Shown here piece by piece: positions 27,955-35,929 of a stretch of DNA of 64,000 nt; position 1 is the stretch's first letter; each line of letters begins with the position of its first letter. The stretch spans positions 930,001 through 994,000 of the forward strand of contig NZ_BMRB01000001.1 of the NCBI RefSeq assembly GCF_014648415.1, read 5' to 3'. This DNA comes from Actinokineospora fastidiosa. GTDB taxonomy: Bacteria; Actinomycetota; Actinomycetes; Mycobacteriales; Pseudonocardiaceae. The notes beneath the pieces are model-generated. The model searched no databases. It was not told the DNA's origin and worked only from the letters and a program-made list of their open reading frames with translations. A program made the translations under genes and the position numbers.

Positions 27955-28398
27955 ATGGCGCGGATCACGCCGAGCAGGGCCCGGAACGCGATCGCGGTCG
28001 CCAAGGTGATCGCGCCCGCGTTGATTCCGGTGGTCACGCCCTATCTGATCAAGGCGACCGGCACGGCGCGCGAGCGCTGGGACCGGCACCGGGCGCGCAG
28101 GCTCGGCGTCGCCGTCGGCGACCTCGCCCAGTACAGCGGCCACGGCGGCGCGCTGCACGCGCGCATCTCCGGCGTGGCGACCGCGCTGGCCGAGCAGCAG
28201 TCCCCCGACCGGGAGACCGAGACCCGGCTGCGCCAGCTCGCCGCCGCCGTCCGCGCTGCCGAGCGCATGCCCGCCAGCCGCAGGCGAGCGGCGCACCGGG
28301 CCGTCGACAGCGAGCTGGACGCCATCGAGGAGCGCCTGCTGCAGCGGCTCGGGGTGCGGCAACCTGGGAGAACGAGGGGCCTGGACAGGGCCAACTAG
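27955..28398 (+). CDS. DUF6474-like small protein
   Basis: 147 residues, rich in Arg and Ala, helical. One hydrophobic stretch (AVAKVIAPALIPVVTPYLI, about 13-31) is followed by an amphipathic, basic tail. GGGAGG seven bases upstream selects the ATG at 27955 over an earlier in-frame start at 27898. Common next to TM0106-type nuclease genes in actinobacteria (from memory); no function known. Divergent from the nuclease gene. Confidence 0.75.
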   Translation: MARITPSRARNAIAVAKVIAPALIPVVTPYLIKATGTARERWDRHRARRLGVAVGDLAQYSGHGGALHARISGVATALAEQQSPDRETETRLRQLAAAVRAAERMPASRRRAAHRAVDSELDAIEERLLQRLGVRQPGRTRGLDRAN

Positions 28399-28408
28399 GC
28401 TCTAGGAC

Positions 28409-28903
28409 ATGACGTCCCGCCTGACCCGTGGCGCCCTCCTGGGCGCGTGCACGGGCGCTCTGGCGGTGGCGGCCCACGGGCTCGCGGGCGGCGGCATGCC
28501 CGACACCGCGCCGACCGTGGCGATCGTCGCGCTGGTGGCGTGGGCGGGCTCGGCGCTGGCCGACAAGGGCCCGTGGGTGACGCTCGGCCTGCTGGCGGGC
28601 AGCCAGTCGGCCCTGCACCTGCTGCTGACCCAGGTCGCGCACCCGGGATCGGTCGCCGACCCGGTGGCGATGACCGTCGCCCACGTCGCGGCGACGCTGC
28701 TCACGGGCTGGCTTTTCGCGCACGCGGGCTACGCGCTCGACGCCCTGGCCGCCGCTCTGCGCGGTCTGGTGCGCGCGGTCGTGGCGCCACTCTTCGGTCT
28801 GGTGACCACGTTCGTGCTGGTCACGTCGTCGCGGGCGGACGCGCTGCTCGCGGTGGTGCTGCGCGTGGTGTGCGGGCGCCGCGGTCCGCCGGTTCTCTCC
28901 TGA
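28409..28903 (+). CDS. Small membrane protein at head of copper cluster
   Basis: 164 residues with four hydrophobic segments (about 10-28, 38-54, 57-75, 90-130) and a basic C-terminus; His residues in HGLAGGGMPDTAP and LLLTQVAHPG lie near membrane ends. No recognised family motif. It begins 10 bases after the previous gene and sits just before the DUF1775, CopC and CopD genes, so a role with copper is plausible but only from position. Confidence 0.7.
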   Translation: MTSRLTRGALLGACTGALAVAAHGLAGGGMPDTAPTVAIVALVAWAGSALADKGPWVTLGLLAGSQSALHLLLTQVAHPGSVADPVAMTVAHVAATLLTGWLFAHAGYALDALAAALRGLVRAVVAPLFGLVTTFVLVTSSRADALLAVVLRVVCGRRGPPVLS

Positions 28904-28940
28904 ATCCCCCTTCACCCCTTTCCCTTTCAGGAGAAACGCA

Positions 28941-29657
28941 ATGAAACGCTTCGCGGTTGTTCTGGGCTGCGCGAGTGCCGCCCTGCTGTTCTCGGCCGGG
29001 ACCGCCTCGGCCCACGTGACGGCGAAGGTCATCGGCGAGTCCGCCACGCAGGGCGGCTACACGAAGATCACCTTCCGGGTCCCCAACGAGGACGAGACGG
29101 CGGGCACGGTGAAGCTCGAACTGCGGCTGCCGCAGGACACACCCATCACATCGCTGCGCACCAAGCCCGTCCCCGGCTGGAAGGCCGAGGTCACCAAGAC
29201 CAAGCTCGCCCAGCCGATCACCGTCCACGGCCGCGAGATCACCGAGGCGGTCAGCACGGTGACCTGGACCGCCGAGTCCGGCACCCGCATCGGCCCCGGC
29301 GAGTTCGGCGAGTTCGAGGTCAGCGGCGGCCCGATGCCCGAGACCGACCAGCTGGTCATCCCGGCCATCCAGACCTACGACAACGAGAAGGTCGTCGCCT
29401 GGGACGCCCCGCCGACCGACGGCGACGAGCCCGAGCGCCCGGCCCCGGTGGTCAAGCTCGCCCCGAAGGGCGAAGGCGACAACCACCACGCCGCCACCCC
29501 GGCGTCGTCCCCGACGGCCCCGGCGGCCGCCGAGTCCACTGAGGACACCACAGCCCGCTGGCTCGGTGGCGCTGGCCTCGCCGTCGGCGCCCTCGGCCTG
29601 GGCATCGGCGCGGGCGCCACCCTCCGCGCCCGCCGCATGACCCGCACGGAGGCATAG
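28941..29657 (+). CDS. YcnI-like copper-binding protein (DUF1775)
   Basis: 238 residues. Signal peptide (1-24, cleavage after TASA) exposes His25 at the mature N-terminus (HVTAKV), the copper ligand of YcnI proteins; a conserved Trp (WKAEV) also follows family pattern. The exported beta domain is followed by a linker and a C-terminal transmembrane helix (about 207-227) with basic tail, so it stays membrane-anchored. AGGAGAAACGCA precedes the ATG. It sits with CopC and CopD, as in Bacillus ycnI-ycnJ copper uptake. Confidence 0.9.
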   Translation: MKRFAVVLGCASAALLFSAGTASAHVTAKVIGESATQGGYTKITFRVPNEDETAGTVKLELRLPQDTPITSLRTKPVPGWKAEVTKTKLAQPITVHGREITEAVSTVTWTAESGTRIGPGEFGEFEVSGGPMPETDQLVIPAIQTYDNEKVVAWDAPPTDGDEPERPAPVVKLAPKGEGDNHHAATPASSPTAPAAAESTEDTTARWLGGAGLAVGALGLGIGAGATLRARRMTRTEA

Positions 29658-29683
29658 CACGATGCCCCCCTTCCTCGCCCCCA

Positions 29684-29711
29684 CTGTCCACACCCCGCCC
29701 GGTTATCCACA
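29684..29711 (+). promoter_or_regulatory. DnaA box pair between DUF1775 and CopC genes
   Basis: TTATCCACA at 29703-29711 is a perfect box; CTGTCCACA at 29684-29692 differs by one base from TTGTCCACA. Their position argues that copC starts downstream of them. Confidence 0.5.
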
Positions 29712-29778
29712 GCCCGCACCACACACCCCCTCCAGCGCCCCCCGCGCCGGTAGACTGGACAAGGGCCGACCCCCCAGG

Positions 29779-30333
29779 GTGGGTGGGGGCTGCGCAAGTG
29801 GTGTTCGGCGGGTTCTTGCGGTTGTGTTGGCTGTCTTGTTCGGACTGATCGGGTCGGCTGGGACGGCGTTCGCGCACAATCAGTTGGTCAGCAGCAATCC
29901 GGCGGACAAGGCGTCGGTGGAGACCGGGCCCGCGACGGTCGAGTTGACGTTCGACCAGGCGGTGCAGGGCAGCAAGGACCTCAACACCGTCGTCATCGTG
30001 GGGCCCGGGGACACGCAGTGGCAGGGCGGGGAGCCGACGGTCAGCGACAACAAGGTGACGGTGCCGGTCCGCGAGCTGGGCCCCGCCGGTGAGTACCGGG
30101 TGGGCTACCAGATCCTCTCCGCCGACGGCCACCCCGTCCGCGGCGAGATCCGGTTCACCCTGACCAAGGCGGGCAACGGCACGCCAGCCGAGGTGACCAC
30201 CCCGGCCCCGGACACGACCACGCCCGAGAGCGGCGGCGGTGTCCCGGTGTGGGTGTGGATCGTCGGCGCGGTCGTCCTCCTGGGCGTCGGCGTCGTCACG
30301 GCGATGCGCCTCGGCGGCGGATCCACGCGCTGA
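29779..30333 (+). CDS. CopC-domain copper-binding protein
   Basis: About 184 residues. Signal peptide (RRVLAVVLAVLFGLIGSAGT, then AFA) places a His at the mature N-terminus (AHNQLVSSNPADK), as in CopC; the late ILSADGHPVRGEI gives the second conserved Asp-His site. A C-terminal transmembrane helix anchors it outside. The start is uncertain: GTG 29779 gives a sensible leader, while ATG 29662 adds 39 Pro-rich residues spanning the DnaA boxes. A C-run/G-run hairpin just before the GTG could affect initiation. Hands copper to the CopD protein downstream (family inference). Confidence 0.85.
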   Translation: MGGGCASGVRRVLAVVLAVLFGLIGSAGTAFAHNQLVSSNPADKASVETGPATVELTFDQAVQGSKDLNTVVIVGPGDTQWQGGEPTVSDNKVTVPVRELGPAGEYRVGYQILSADGHPVRGEIRFTLTKAGNGTPAEVTTPAPDTTTPESGGGVPVWVWIVGAVVLLGVGVVTAMRLGGGSTR

Positions 30334-30456
30334 GGTGGGGGCGCTCGGCCGGGTCCTTCCCGGCCGAGCGCTCCGGGGCGCCGGGACGGGAGGTCGCTCC
30401 GCGGCCGCCGGGCCGTTGGAGCGGGTGGTTGAGGTTCGACAGGAGCAGTCGCCGAG

Positions 30457-31449
30457 GTGAGGGTTGTGACAGGCCGGGTCGGCTGGTTGGTGGTCCTGCT
30501 CGGCCTCGCCGGGCTCGTCGGCGTCGCCGCCGGATCGGCGGTGACCGCGGTCGAGCCCATCCCCGGTCTGCCCGACGCCGGGGTCGTCGTGCGGGCGGGG
30601 CTGCCGGTGGCGCGGCTGCTGCTCGACCTCGCCGCCGTCGCCACGGTCGGGTTGTGCCTGCTGCCGATGCTGGTCGGGTTCGATCGGCCGCGGAACGCGG
30701 AGCCGACGATGGCGCTGGCCCGGCGGGCGGCGGTGGCCGCCTCGGTGGTGTGGGCCGTCGCCGCGGTGGTCGCGCTCGTGTTGCAGACCGCGGAGTTGCG
30801 GGCGAGCGCGGACGTCTCCTTCGGCGCGGTCGCGGACTACGTCGCCACGGTCGGGGCGGGCAAGGCCCTGGTGTTCGTCGCCTGCTTAGCACTGGTCAGC
30901 GCGGTGTTGTGCGGGTTGGCGGTGCGGAAAGGCGACGCCGTGCCCGCGGAGCTGCGGGCCGCGGTGGCGTTGTTCGCCTTGTTGCCGCTGCCGGTGACCG
31001 GGCACGCGACCGGGTGGCGGTGGCACGACGTCACGATGATCTCGATGGAGCTGCACGTCATGGCGGCCGCGGCGTGGACAGGGGGCCTGGGCGCGGTCGT
31101 CGTGTTGCTGGCGGCCAACCGGTCGTTGCTGGCCAGGGCGGTGCCGAGGTTCTCGCGGCTGGCAACCGTCTGCGTGCTGGTCGTCGGCCTGTCCGGGGTG
31201 TTCAACGCGGTGATCGAGCTGGCGCCGCGGTTCGACCTGTTCGCCACCGGCTACGGGATCGTCGTGCTGCTCAAGCTCGGGTGCCTGGTCGCGCTCGGCG
31301 CGCTGGGCGCGCACATCCGGTTCCGGCTGCTGCCCGGCATCCGGTCGCACCGGCGAACGGCGCTGGTCACCTGGGCGGGAGCGGAGCTGGCCGTGATGGG
31401 GCTGGCGTTCGGCCTCGCCGTCGTGCTGACCCGGGTCCCGGCCGCCTGA
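30457..31449 (+). CDS. CopD-family copper import membrane protein
   Basis: 330 residues and about eight transmembrane helices. The CopD-domain His pairs GHATGWRWHD and SMELHVMAAAAWTGGL are present (likely copper ligands in the membrane). GTG 30457 is used; GTG 30466 has a better spaced GAGG and may be the true start. Works with the CopC and DUF1775 proteins as a copper acquisition set. Gap of 123 bases after copC holds no clear terminator. Confidence 0.88.
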   Translation: MRVVTGRVGWLVVLLGLAGLVGVAAGSAVTAVEPIPGLPDAGVVVRAGLPVARLLLDLAAVATVGLCLLPMLVGFDRPRNAEPTMALARRAAVAASVVWAVAAVVALVLQTAELRASADVSFGAVADYVATVGAGKALVFVACLALVSAVLCGLAVRKGDAVPAELRAAVALFALLPLPVTGHATGWRWHDVTMISMELHVMAAAAWTGGLGAVVVLLAANRSLLARAVPRFSRLATVCVLVVGLSGVFNAVIELAPRFDLFATGYGIVVLLKLGCLVALGALGAHIRFRLLPGIRSHRRTALVTWAGAELAVMGLAFGLAVVLTRVPAA

Positions 31450-31453
31450 CCTT

Positions 31454-31488
31454 TTGTCCACAGGGCTGTCCACAGGGGCTGTGGACAA
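31454..31488. promoter_or_regulatory. Three DnaA boxes after CopD
   Basis: TTGTCCACA at 31454-31462, CTGTCCACA at 31466-31474 (one mismatch) and TGTGGACAA at 31480-31488 (reverse strand). All lie in the 127-base gap between convergent genes. Confidence 0.6.
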
Positions 31489-31576
31489 CTCCTTTCATCG
31501 ACCACTCGTGCCGTTCAGCGGTCTGAAGGCATACCGATGCAACCCGCAGGACCCCGAACGGCGCAACGGTGAATGG

Positions 31577-31918
31577 TCAGTCCGGTTCGGTGAGATGCAC
31601 TCGGATCGGGTTCGGCCTGCGCATGAGGACCAGCTTGTCGGCGGCGGCGCGGGCGCGGCGGTCGAGTTCGCGGCGATCGATCCAGCCCTGCGCGTAGTGC
31701 CGGTAGGCCTGCGCGAGCAAGACCATCTCGGCAAGATGCTCGGCGGCCCGCTTCCTGGCCTCCTCGGGCAGCCGGGCCACCAGGGCCAGCTGGCTCTCCA
31801 CCACGTCATCCAGGACGCGGGCGGCCGCCAGGGCCTGCCGGGCGCGCCGCGCCTTCCCGAACACCTGAGAACCGCCCCCTCGTGGCCGACCCCGTCGCCA
31901 GTGCTGTCGTTCACACAA
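31577..31918 (-). CDS. Small helical protein, unknown
   Basis: 113 residues, charged, almost wholly helical (RQALAAARVLDDVVESQLAL, then ARKRAAEHLAEMVLLAQAYR and a C-terminal RVHLTEPD). No cysteine cluster, signal peptide or motif recognised. The basic N-terminus (MCERQHWRRGRPRGGG) may be partly untranslated if a later start is used. Sits 47 bases after the phosphotransferase gene on the same strand. Confidence 0.55.
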   Translation of the reverse strand: MCERQHWRRGRPRGGGSQVFGKARRARQALAAARVLDDVVESQLALVARLPEEARKRAAEHLAEMVLLAQAYRHYAQGWIDRRELDRRARAAADKLVLMRRPNPIRVHLTEPD

Positions 31919-31965
31919 CGCAGCTTGTTAACAGCCCACAACCGCTGATCGGGCTAACCCGGTGG

Positions 31966-32865
31966 TCAGGTGTAGCGGGACCAGGTCGTGGAAGTGTTAC
32001 CGAGACGGAAGTCGCGCAGCCGCCGCAGCAGCTCAGGGCGCACTTCCGGACTACTGGCCATGATCGGCAGCACGCTGGTGGTGAGCTTCAGCTCACGCAC
32101 CTCGCGCAGCACCGCGAACCCCGGCCAGGCCATCACGTCGAAGCCGTAGGCGTCGGCCAGCTCGGCGTACCGGGCGACCGGCTCGCCGAAGCGCCGCACC
32201 CCGACGGCCAGCGGGGTCAGGTCCCACTCGGGCGGGCCGACGCAGCTGGAGTCGAAGTCGCAGAGCACCGGACCGGCCGGGCTCGGGATGAGGTTGCCCA
32301 GGTGGGCGTCGCCGTGCACGAACCCGCTGGGCAGCGCGTACTCGACCGCGGTCAGCCGCTCGGCGACCTCGGCGCAGCGCTCGCGGAGGAAGGCCAGCTC
32401 GCCGTCGTCGACGCCGTCGGCCTCGCCGATGCGCCTGCGCACGTCGTCGAGCGGGTCCCACTCGGGCAGACCGGCGGGCGGCGGCAGGGCGTGCACGGTG
32501 CGCAGCAGCCGCGCCAGGTCGGCGGGCGCAGGCGGGCAGTCGTGCGGCTTGACCTCGTGCCACAGGGTCGCGGTGTAGTGCCCGACGACGACCGGCTGGG
32601 TGATGTCGCCGACCAGCCGGACCGCGGGGACGCCGTGCTTGGCGAACCAGCGGGCCACGTCGACGACCTTGCGCACCCGGTGCCGCAGCGCGACCGAGCC
32701 CACGATGCGCACCACGACCGGCGCGGTGGCCAGCAGGAAGACGGCGTTGTTGGTGAACCTCAGCAGCCGCGCGCCGAGCGGGTCGAGGCCCACGTGCTCG
32801 CAGACCGCCGCCAGGGCGGACCGGAGGTTCTCCCTGGTGAACAGGCCCTCGCTGACCGCTGGCAC
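31966..32865 (-). CDS. Aminoglycoside-phosphotransferase-fold kinase
   Basis: About 299 residues. The catalytic loop GFVHGDAHLGNLI (Brenner motif HGDxHxxN) and the metal-binding LCDFDSSCVGPPEWDL are intact; the nucleotide-binding half contains APVVVRIVG. Substrate unknown; small-molecule or sugar kinases share this fold. GTG 32865, 17 bases after the HTH gene stop, gives the usual start of relatives (SEGLFTRENLRSAL); an earlier ATG at 32925 would overlap that gene by 44 bases. Likely co-transcribed with the HTH regulator. Confidence 0.85.
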   Translation of the reverse strand: MPAVSEGLFTRENLRSALAAVCEHVGLDPLGARLLRFTNNAVFLLATAPVVVRIVGSVALRHRVRKVVDVARWFAKHGVPAVRLVGDITQPVVVGHYTATLWHEVKPHDCPPAPADLARLLRTVHALPPPAGLPEWDPLDDVRRRIGEADGVDDGELAFLRERCAEVAERLTAVEYALPSGFVHGDAHLGNLIPSPAGPVLCDFDSSCVGPPEWDLTPLAVGVRRFGEPVARYAELADAYGFDVMAWPGFAVLREVRELKLTTSVLPIMASSPEVRPELLRRLRDFRLGNTSTTWSRYT

Positions 32866-32881
32866 GACGGGGCCGGGCCGC

Positions 32882-34255
32882 TCACGCCACGCTGTGCAGC
32901 TTGGAGATCTGCTCGGCCAGATCACGCGCGTCGGAGTTGTTGACGCGCTTGAGCGCCTCGTCGCGCAGCGGCTCCAGCCGGTCGATGACCCGGCTGGACT
33001 TGAGGTTCTCGGCCAGCTCCACGGCCTGGCGGCCGATCCTGGCCCCGTGGTCGACGTCGCCCTCCAGCAGGTGGTTGACCGCCAGCGCGCTCAGGTTGAA
33101 CGCCTTGCTGCGGGTCATCTCGTCGCCGTAGCCCTCGATGGCCCGCGACAGCGCCGGGATGGCGAACTTGGTGTGGCTGGGGTCCACCGTGCTGGCCAGC
33201 ACCGTGTGCACGGTGCCGATCATGGCGTGGACGTCGGTCTCGTTGAAGAACTTGACCCAGTCGTCGGCCTCGGCGAGGTTCGCCCGGCTGAACTCGTCGC
33301 GGGTGCGGTTGATGAGCTTCATCGTCTGGTCCTTGCGGCCCAGCATCGCGTAGGCCCACGCCTGGTTGGCGCAGATGACCGCGACCGCGAGCTCGGAGCC
33401 GGACTCCTGGGCGGCGATCTGGCCGAGCTGGAACATCTTCAGCGCGTCGTCCGGGGCCTTCTTGTGCAGGTAGACGCGGCCCATCCGGTAGAGGATGTTG
33501 GCCACCAGCGGCTCGCTGCCGCCCTCCTTCGCCAGCACGAGCGCCTTGCCGAAGTGGCTGCGGGCGGAGTCGGTGAGTCCGATGTCGAAGGACGTCCAGC
33601 CCGCCAGGTTGTGCAGATCCGCGAGCGCGACGTGCAGACGCCGCTTCACGTGCTCGGTGCCCGACGCGGTCAGCATCTGCTGCCCCCACGACAGCTGCGC
33701 GACCACGGCGTCCCGACAGAAACCGCCGCCGTACTGGTAGTCCAGGGATCGCAGCGCTCTCGTCGCCGCCTCCACCTGACGCACGTCGGTGATGCCGATG
33801 CGACCCGGCCCTGGGGTGTGCTCGGGACTGGCCACCCAGGAGCCGGAGTTGGTGCCCAGCACGTTCGCGCCCACCGTCACGGCGGCGGCGTGTGCCAGGA
33901 ACTCCCGACGCTTCACCTCTTCGCTCTCCTCAGAGTCTGCGGCCTCGCGACTCACCGCGACTCGCACCGCGGTGACCTCGTCGTACGCGAGGCCCATGTA
34001 TCCCCTCGGGACACCCAGACCGTCGGCGATCCTGGCGAGCACGTCATAGGCCATGACCTGCCGACCCTTGAGGATCTCCGACACCTCGGACTGCGACTGG
34101 CCGGTCATCGCGGCGATCTGGCGCTGTGAGACTCCGGTGCGCCTGAGCAGCCGGTAGACGGAGCTGATCTCCCGCGCGGCCAGCGCGGCGCGCATCTCCG
34201 GGTCTTCCCACGTGTCACTTGAAATGGGAGAACCCTGTGCGCCGATCGAGTTCAT
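32882..34255 (-). CDS. HTH (XRE) regulator with TPR-like repeats
   Basis: 457 residues. A helix-turn-helix lies at about 40-95 (GVSQRQIAAMTGQSQSEVSE, then ILKGRQVMAYDVLARIADGL). The rest is a run of paired helices (LHVALADLHNLAGWTSFDIG, ARSHFGKALVLAKEGG, ALKMFQLGQIAAQESG) typical of TPR sensor domains found in Streptomyces-type regulators. Such proteins bind an unknown peptide or ligand. An AAGCGCA inverted repeat just upstream (34295-34327) is a likely autoregulatory operator shared with the divergent small genes. Confidence 0.85.
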   Translation of the reverse strand: MNSIGAQGSPISSDTWEDPEMRAALAAREISSVYRLLRRTGVSQRQIAAMTGQSQSEVSEILKGRQVMAYDVLARIADGLGVPRGYMGLAYDEVTAVRVAVSREAADSEESEEVKRREFLAHAAAVTVGANVLGTNSGSWVASPEHTPGPGRIGITDVRQVEAATRALRSLDYQYGGGFCRDAVVAQLSWGQQMLTASGTEHVKRRLHVALADLHNLAGWTSFDIGLTDSARSHFGKALVLAKEGGSEPLVANILYRMGRVYLHKKAPDDALKMFQLGQIAAQESGSELAVAVICANQAWAYAMLGRKDQTMKLINRTRDEFSRANLAEADDWVKFFNETDVHAMIGTVHTVLASTVDPSHTKFAIPALSRAIEGYGDEMTRSKAFNLSALAVNHLLEGDVDHGARIGRQAVELAENLKSSRVIDRLEPLRDEALKRVNNSDARDLAEQISKLHSVA

Positions 34256-34283
34256 TCCGCCCCCTCACAGTCCATCGGGCGTC

Positions 34284-34327
34284 AAGCGCAGAGTAAGCGC
34301 ACTTCACGAACCGCGAGAAGTGCGCTT
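34284..34327. promoter_or_regulatory. Likely operator between HTH gene and divergent small genes
   Basis: A perfect 11-bp inverted repeat (AAGCGCACTTC at 34295-34305, GAAGTGCGCTT at 34317-34327, spacer 11) is joined by an extra AAGCGCA at 34284-34290 and another at 34441-34447 near the 78-residue gene. Confidence 0.6.
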
Positions 34328-34471
34328 CGGCGAACCTGATCGGTCCGACCGAAGACCGGTGACCGCTTACCGTGGAACAGCCGCCGATCAGCGCTGCGTC
34401 TCTCCAATCCCGTCTTCCGCACCTCAATGTAGTTCCTGGTAAGCGCAAGAGCACGGAGGGAAACCAAAGTC

Positions 34472-34708
34472 GTGGAACTGCTCCGGTCGGCACCGAACGC
34501 GGTCCGCGACGTGTCCGCCGACGGACGCCGGGTCTGGCGGGTCTCCTGCGGCGACGTGGTCAACCGCGACCGCTGCCTCACCGTGCTCGTCGAGAAAGAC
34601 ACGGTCGTCCTCGTCGGACCTCCCGGCGAGACGGCGGTTCTGACCACCGGCCAGCTCGGCCAGTTGCGGACCGCCCTCAAGGAAGCCGCCGAACAGGCGG
34701 AAAGGTGA
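34472..34708 (+). CDS. Small conserved protein (78 aa)
   Basis: A compact alpha/beta protein with alternating strands (RVWRVSCGDVV, then CLTVLVEKDTVVLVGPPGE) and a C-terminal helix (TGQLGQLRTALKEAAEQ). Start GTG 34472 with GAGGGAAACC upstream. Its size and place divergent from an HTH/TPR regulator recall the small partners of Streptomyces WhiJ-type systems, but it is not a recognisable DUF397. The spacing to the next gene is 12 bases. Confidence 0.65.
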   Translation: MELLRSAPNAVRDVSADGRRVWRVSCGDVVNRDRCLTVLVEKDTVVLVGPPGETAVLTTGQLGQLRTALKEAAEQAER

Positions 34709-34720
34709 CGGTGACGTTAG

Positions 34721-35050
34721 GTGGACGAAATACTCGGCCAGGTCCTGCGCAGCGCCGTGTGGGAGCGCCTGGACATGCTCACCGAACTGGCCAACCGGGC
34801 CGATGCCCCCTCCCTGCTGTCCGTCGCGCGATCCGAGCTGCCCCGGCTCACCGAGGGCTGGCGCGCGATGCTGAGCGCCCACGAGCCGGACGAGAAGGGC
34901 AACTGCCCGGTCTGCTCCAGCCGGTGGCGCCAGCAGAAGGCGCCGTGCCCGGTCTGGCGCGCGGCGTACGAACACCTGGTCGCGGGCGGTCTCGCACCGC
35001 AGCAGCCCCCGCGCCACGCGCTGCGGCGCGCCACGGCGGGCGCCCGATAG
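34721..35050 (+). CDS. Small Cys-containing protein (109 aa)
   Basis: Helical protein with a CPVC motif and CPVW in a CPVCSSRWRQQKAPCPVW stretch (about residues 64-81) that could bind zinc, followed by a helix and a Pro/Arg-rich tail. GTG start 12 bases after the 78-residue gene; both form an operon divergent from the HTH/TPR regulator. No function recognised. Confidence 0.65.
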   Translation: MDEILGQVLRSAVWERLDMLTELANRADAPSLLSVARSELPRLTEGWRAMLSAHEPDEKGNCPVCSSRWRQQKAPCPVWRAAYEHLVAGGLAPQQPPRHALRRATAGAR

Positions 35051-35056
35051 CCCGGC

Positions 35057-35100
35057 GGCCCGCCGCGTCGCCACCCCGGACACGAGCGGCGCGGCGGGCC
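35057..35100 (+). terminator. GC hairpin after the small-protein operon
   Basis: A perfect 11-bp stem (GGCCCGCCGCG and its complement) closes a 22-base loop, starting seven bases after the stop. No T-run. Confidence 0.6.
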
Positions 35101-35181
35101 GTCGCCCAGGCAGGCGGGTCGGTGCATCCGTGCCCCCGAACGTGGTGGACCGGCCTGCCGCCTGACCCGCCCCGCGATCCC

Positions 35182-35230
35182 CGCGGACCGGTGCTGCTGT
35201 ACTCCCTCCCCCGACCAGCACCGGTCCGCG
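35182..35230. repeat. Long perfect inverted repeat upstream of TetR gene
   Basis: 15-bp arms (CGCGGACCGGTGCTG at 35182-35196 and its complement at 35216-35230) with a 19-base loop. A weaker stem (GGCAGG...CCTGCC) lies just before it. Together with the terminator this 255-base gap holds three stem-loops; no open frame looks coding. Confidence 0.6.
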
Positions 35231-35305
35231 GTACCACTCGCTTTCGGCCCACAGCGGCGCTCCGAGCGGGCAAAATGGAAGGCCACCGATCCGGGAGGAG
35301 ACGCG

Positions 35306-35929
35306 GTGGCGAGCCCGACCCCGCTACGCAGGCAGCCGGTCCAGCAGCGCAGCGCCCAGCGCGTGCAGCGCATGCTCGACGCGTGCGCGAATCTGATCGA
35401 TGAACTGGGATACGACGGCGTCACGACCACGCTGATCGCCGAGCGCGCCGGGGTCGCCGTCGGCTCGCTGTACCAGTTCTTCCCCGACAAGCGGGCCGTC
35501 GTGCAGGCGCTGACCCAGCGCAACCTCGCGCACTTCATGGCCGAGGTCGCCCGCCGCTTCGACGAGACGCCGGTCGAGCACTGGTCGCTCGGCGCCGACC
35601 TCATCTTCGACCTCTACGTGGAGATGTACCGGGAGATCCCGGGCTTCCGGCGGATCCGCTTCGGCGACGTCGTCGACCTGCGGCTCATCGACAGCGAGCG
35701 GGACAACAACACCGTCATCGCCGACGACATCGCCGCGTTCCTCGCCGAGCGCTTCGGCGTCCCGCTCGCCGAGATCCGGCTGCCGGTCGCGGTCGCGCAC
35801 GAGATCGCCGACAGCATCCTCAACCTCGCGTTCCGGCGCAGCCTCTTCCCCGAGGACACGGTCATCTCGGAGGCGAAGATGGTGGTGCGGGCGTATCTGT
35901 CCGGGCAGCTGGAGAGCTGGCGCGGCTAG
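35306..35929 (+). CDS. TetR-family regulator
   Basis: 207 residues. The DNA-binding domain is clear (ANLIDELGYDGVTTTLIAER, then AGVAVGSLYQFFPDKRAVVQ at about 27-68); the C-terminal half is a helical ligand pocket. Start GTG with GGGAGGAGA upstream. Its 3' end overlaps the stop of the convergent aldolase/racemase gene. A candidate target is the palindrome at 37158-37176. Confidence 0.92.
   Translation: MASPTPLRRQPVQQRSAQRVQRMLDACANLIDELGYDGVTTTLIAERAGVAVGSLYQFFPDKRAVVQALTQRNLAHFMAEVARRFDETPVEHWSLGADLIFDLYVEMYREIPGFRRIRFGDVVDLRLIDSERDNNTVIADDIAAFLAERFGVPLAEIRLPVAVAHEIADSILNLAFRRSLFPEDTVISEAKMVVRAYLSGQLESWRG

Noticed and set aside
31495-31941. 148-residue frame overlapping the 113-residue gene
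   Set aside because: Trp/Pro/Arg-rich shadow; the overlapping helical frame at 31577 looks like protein.
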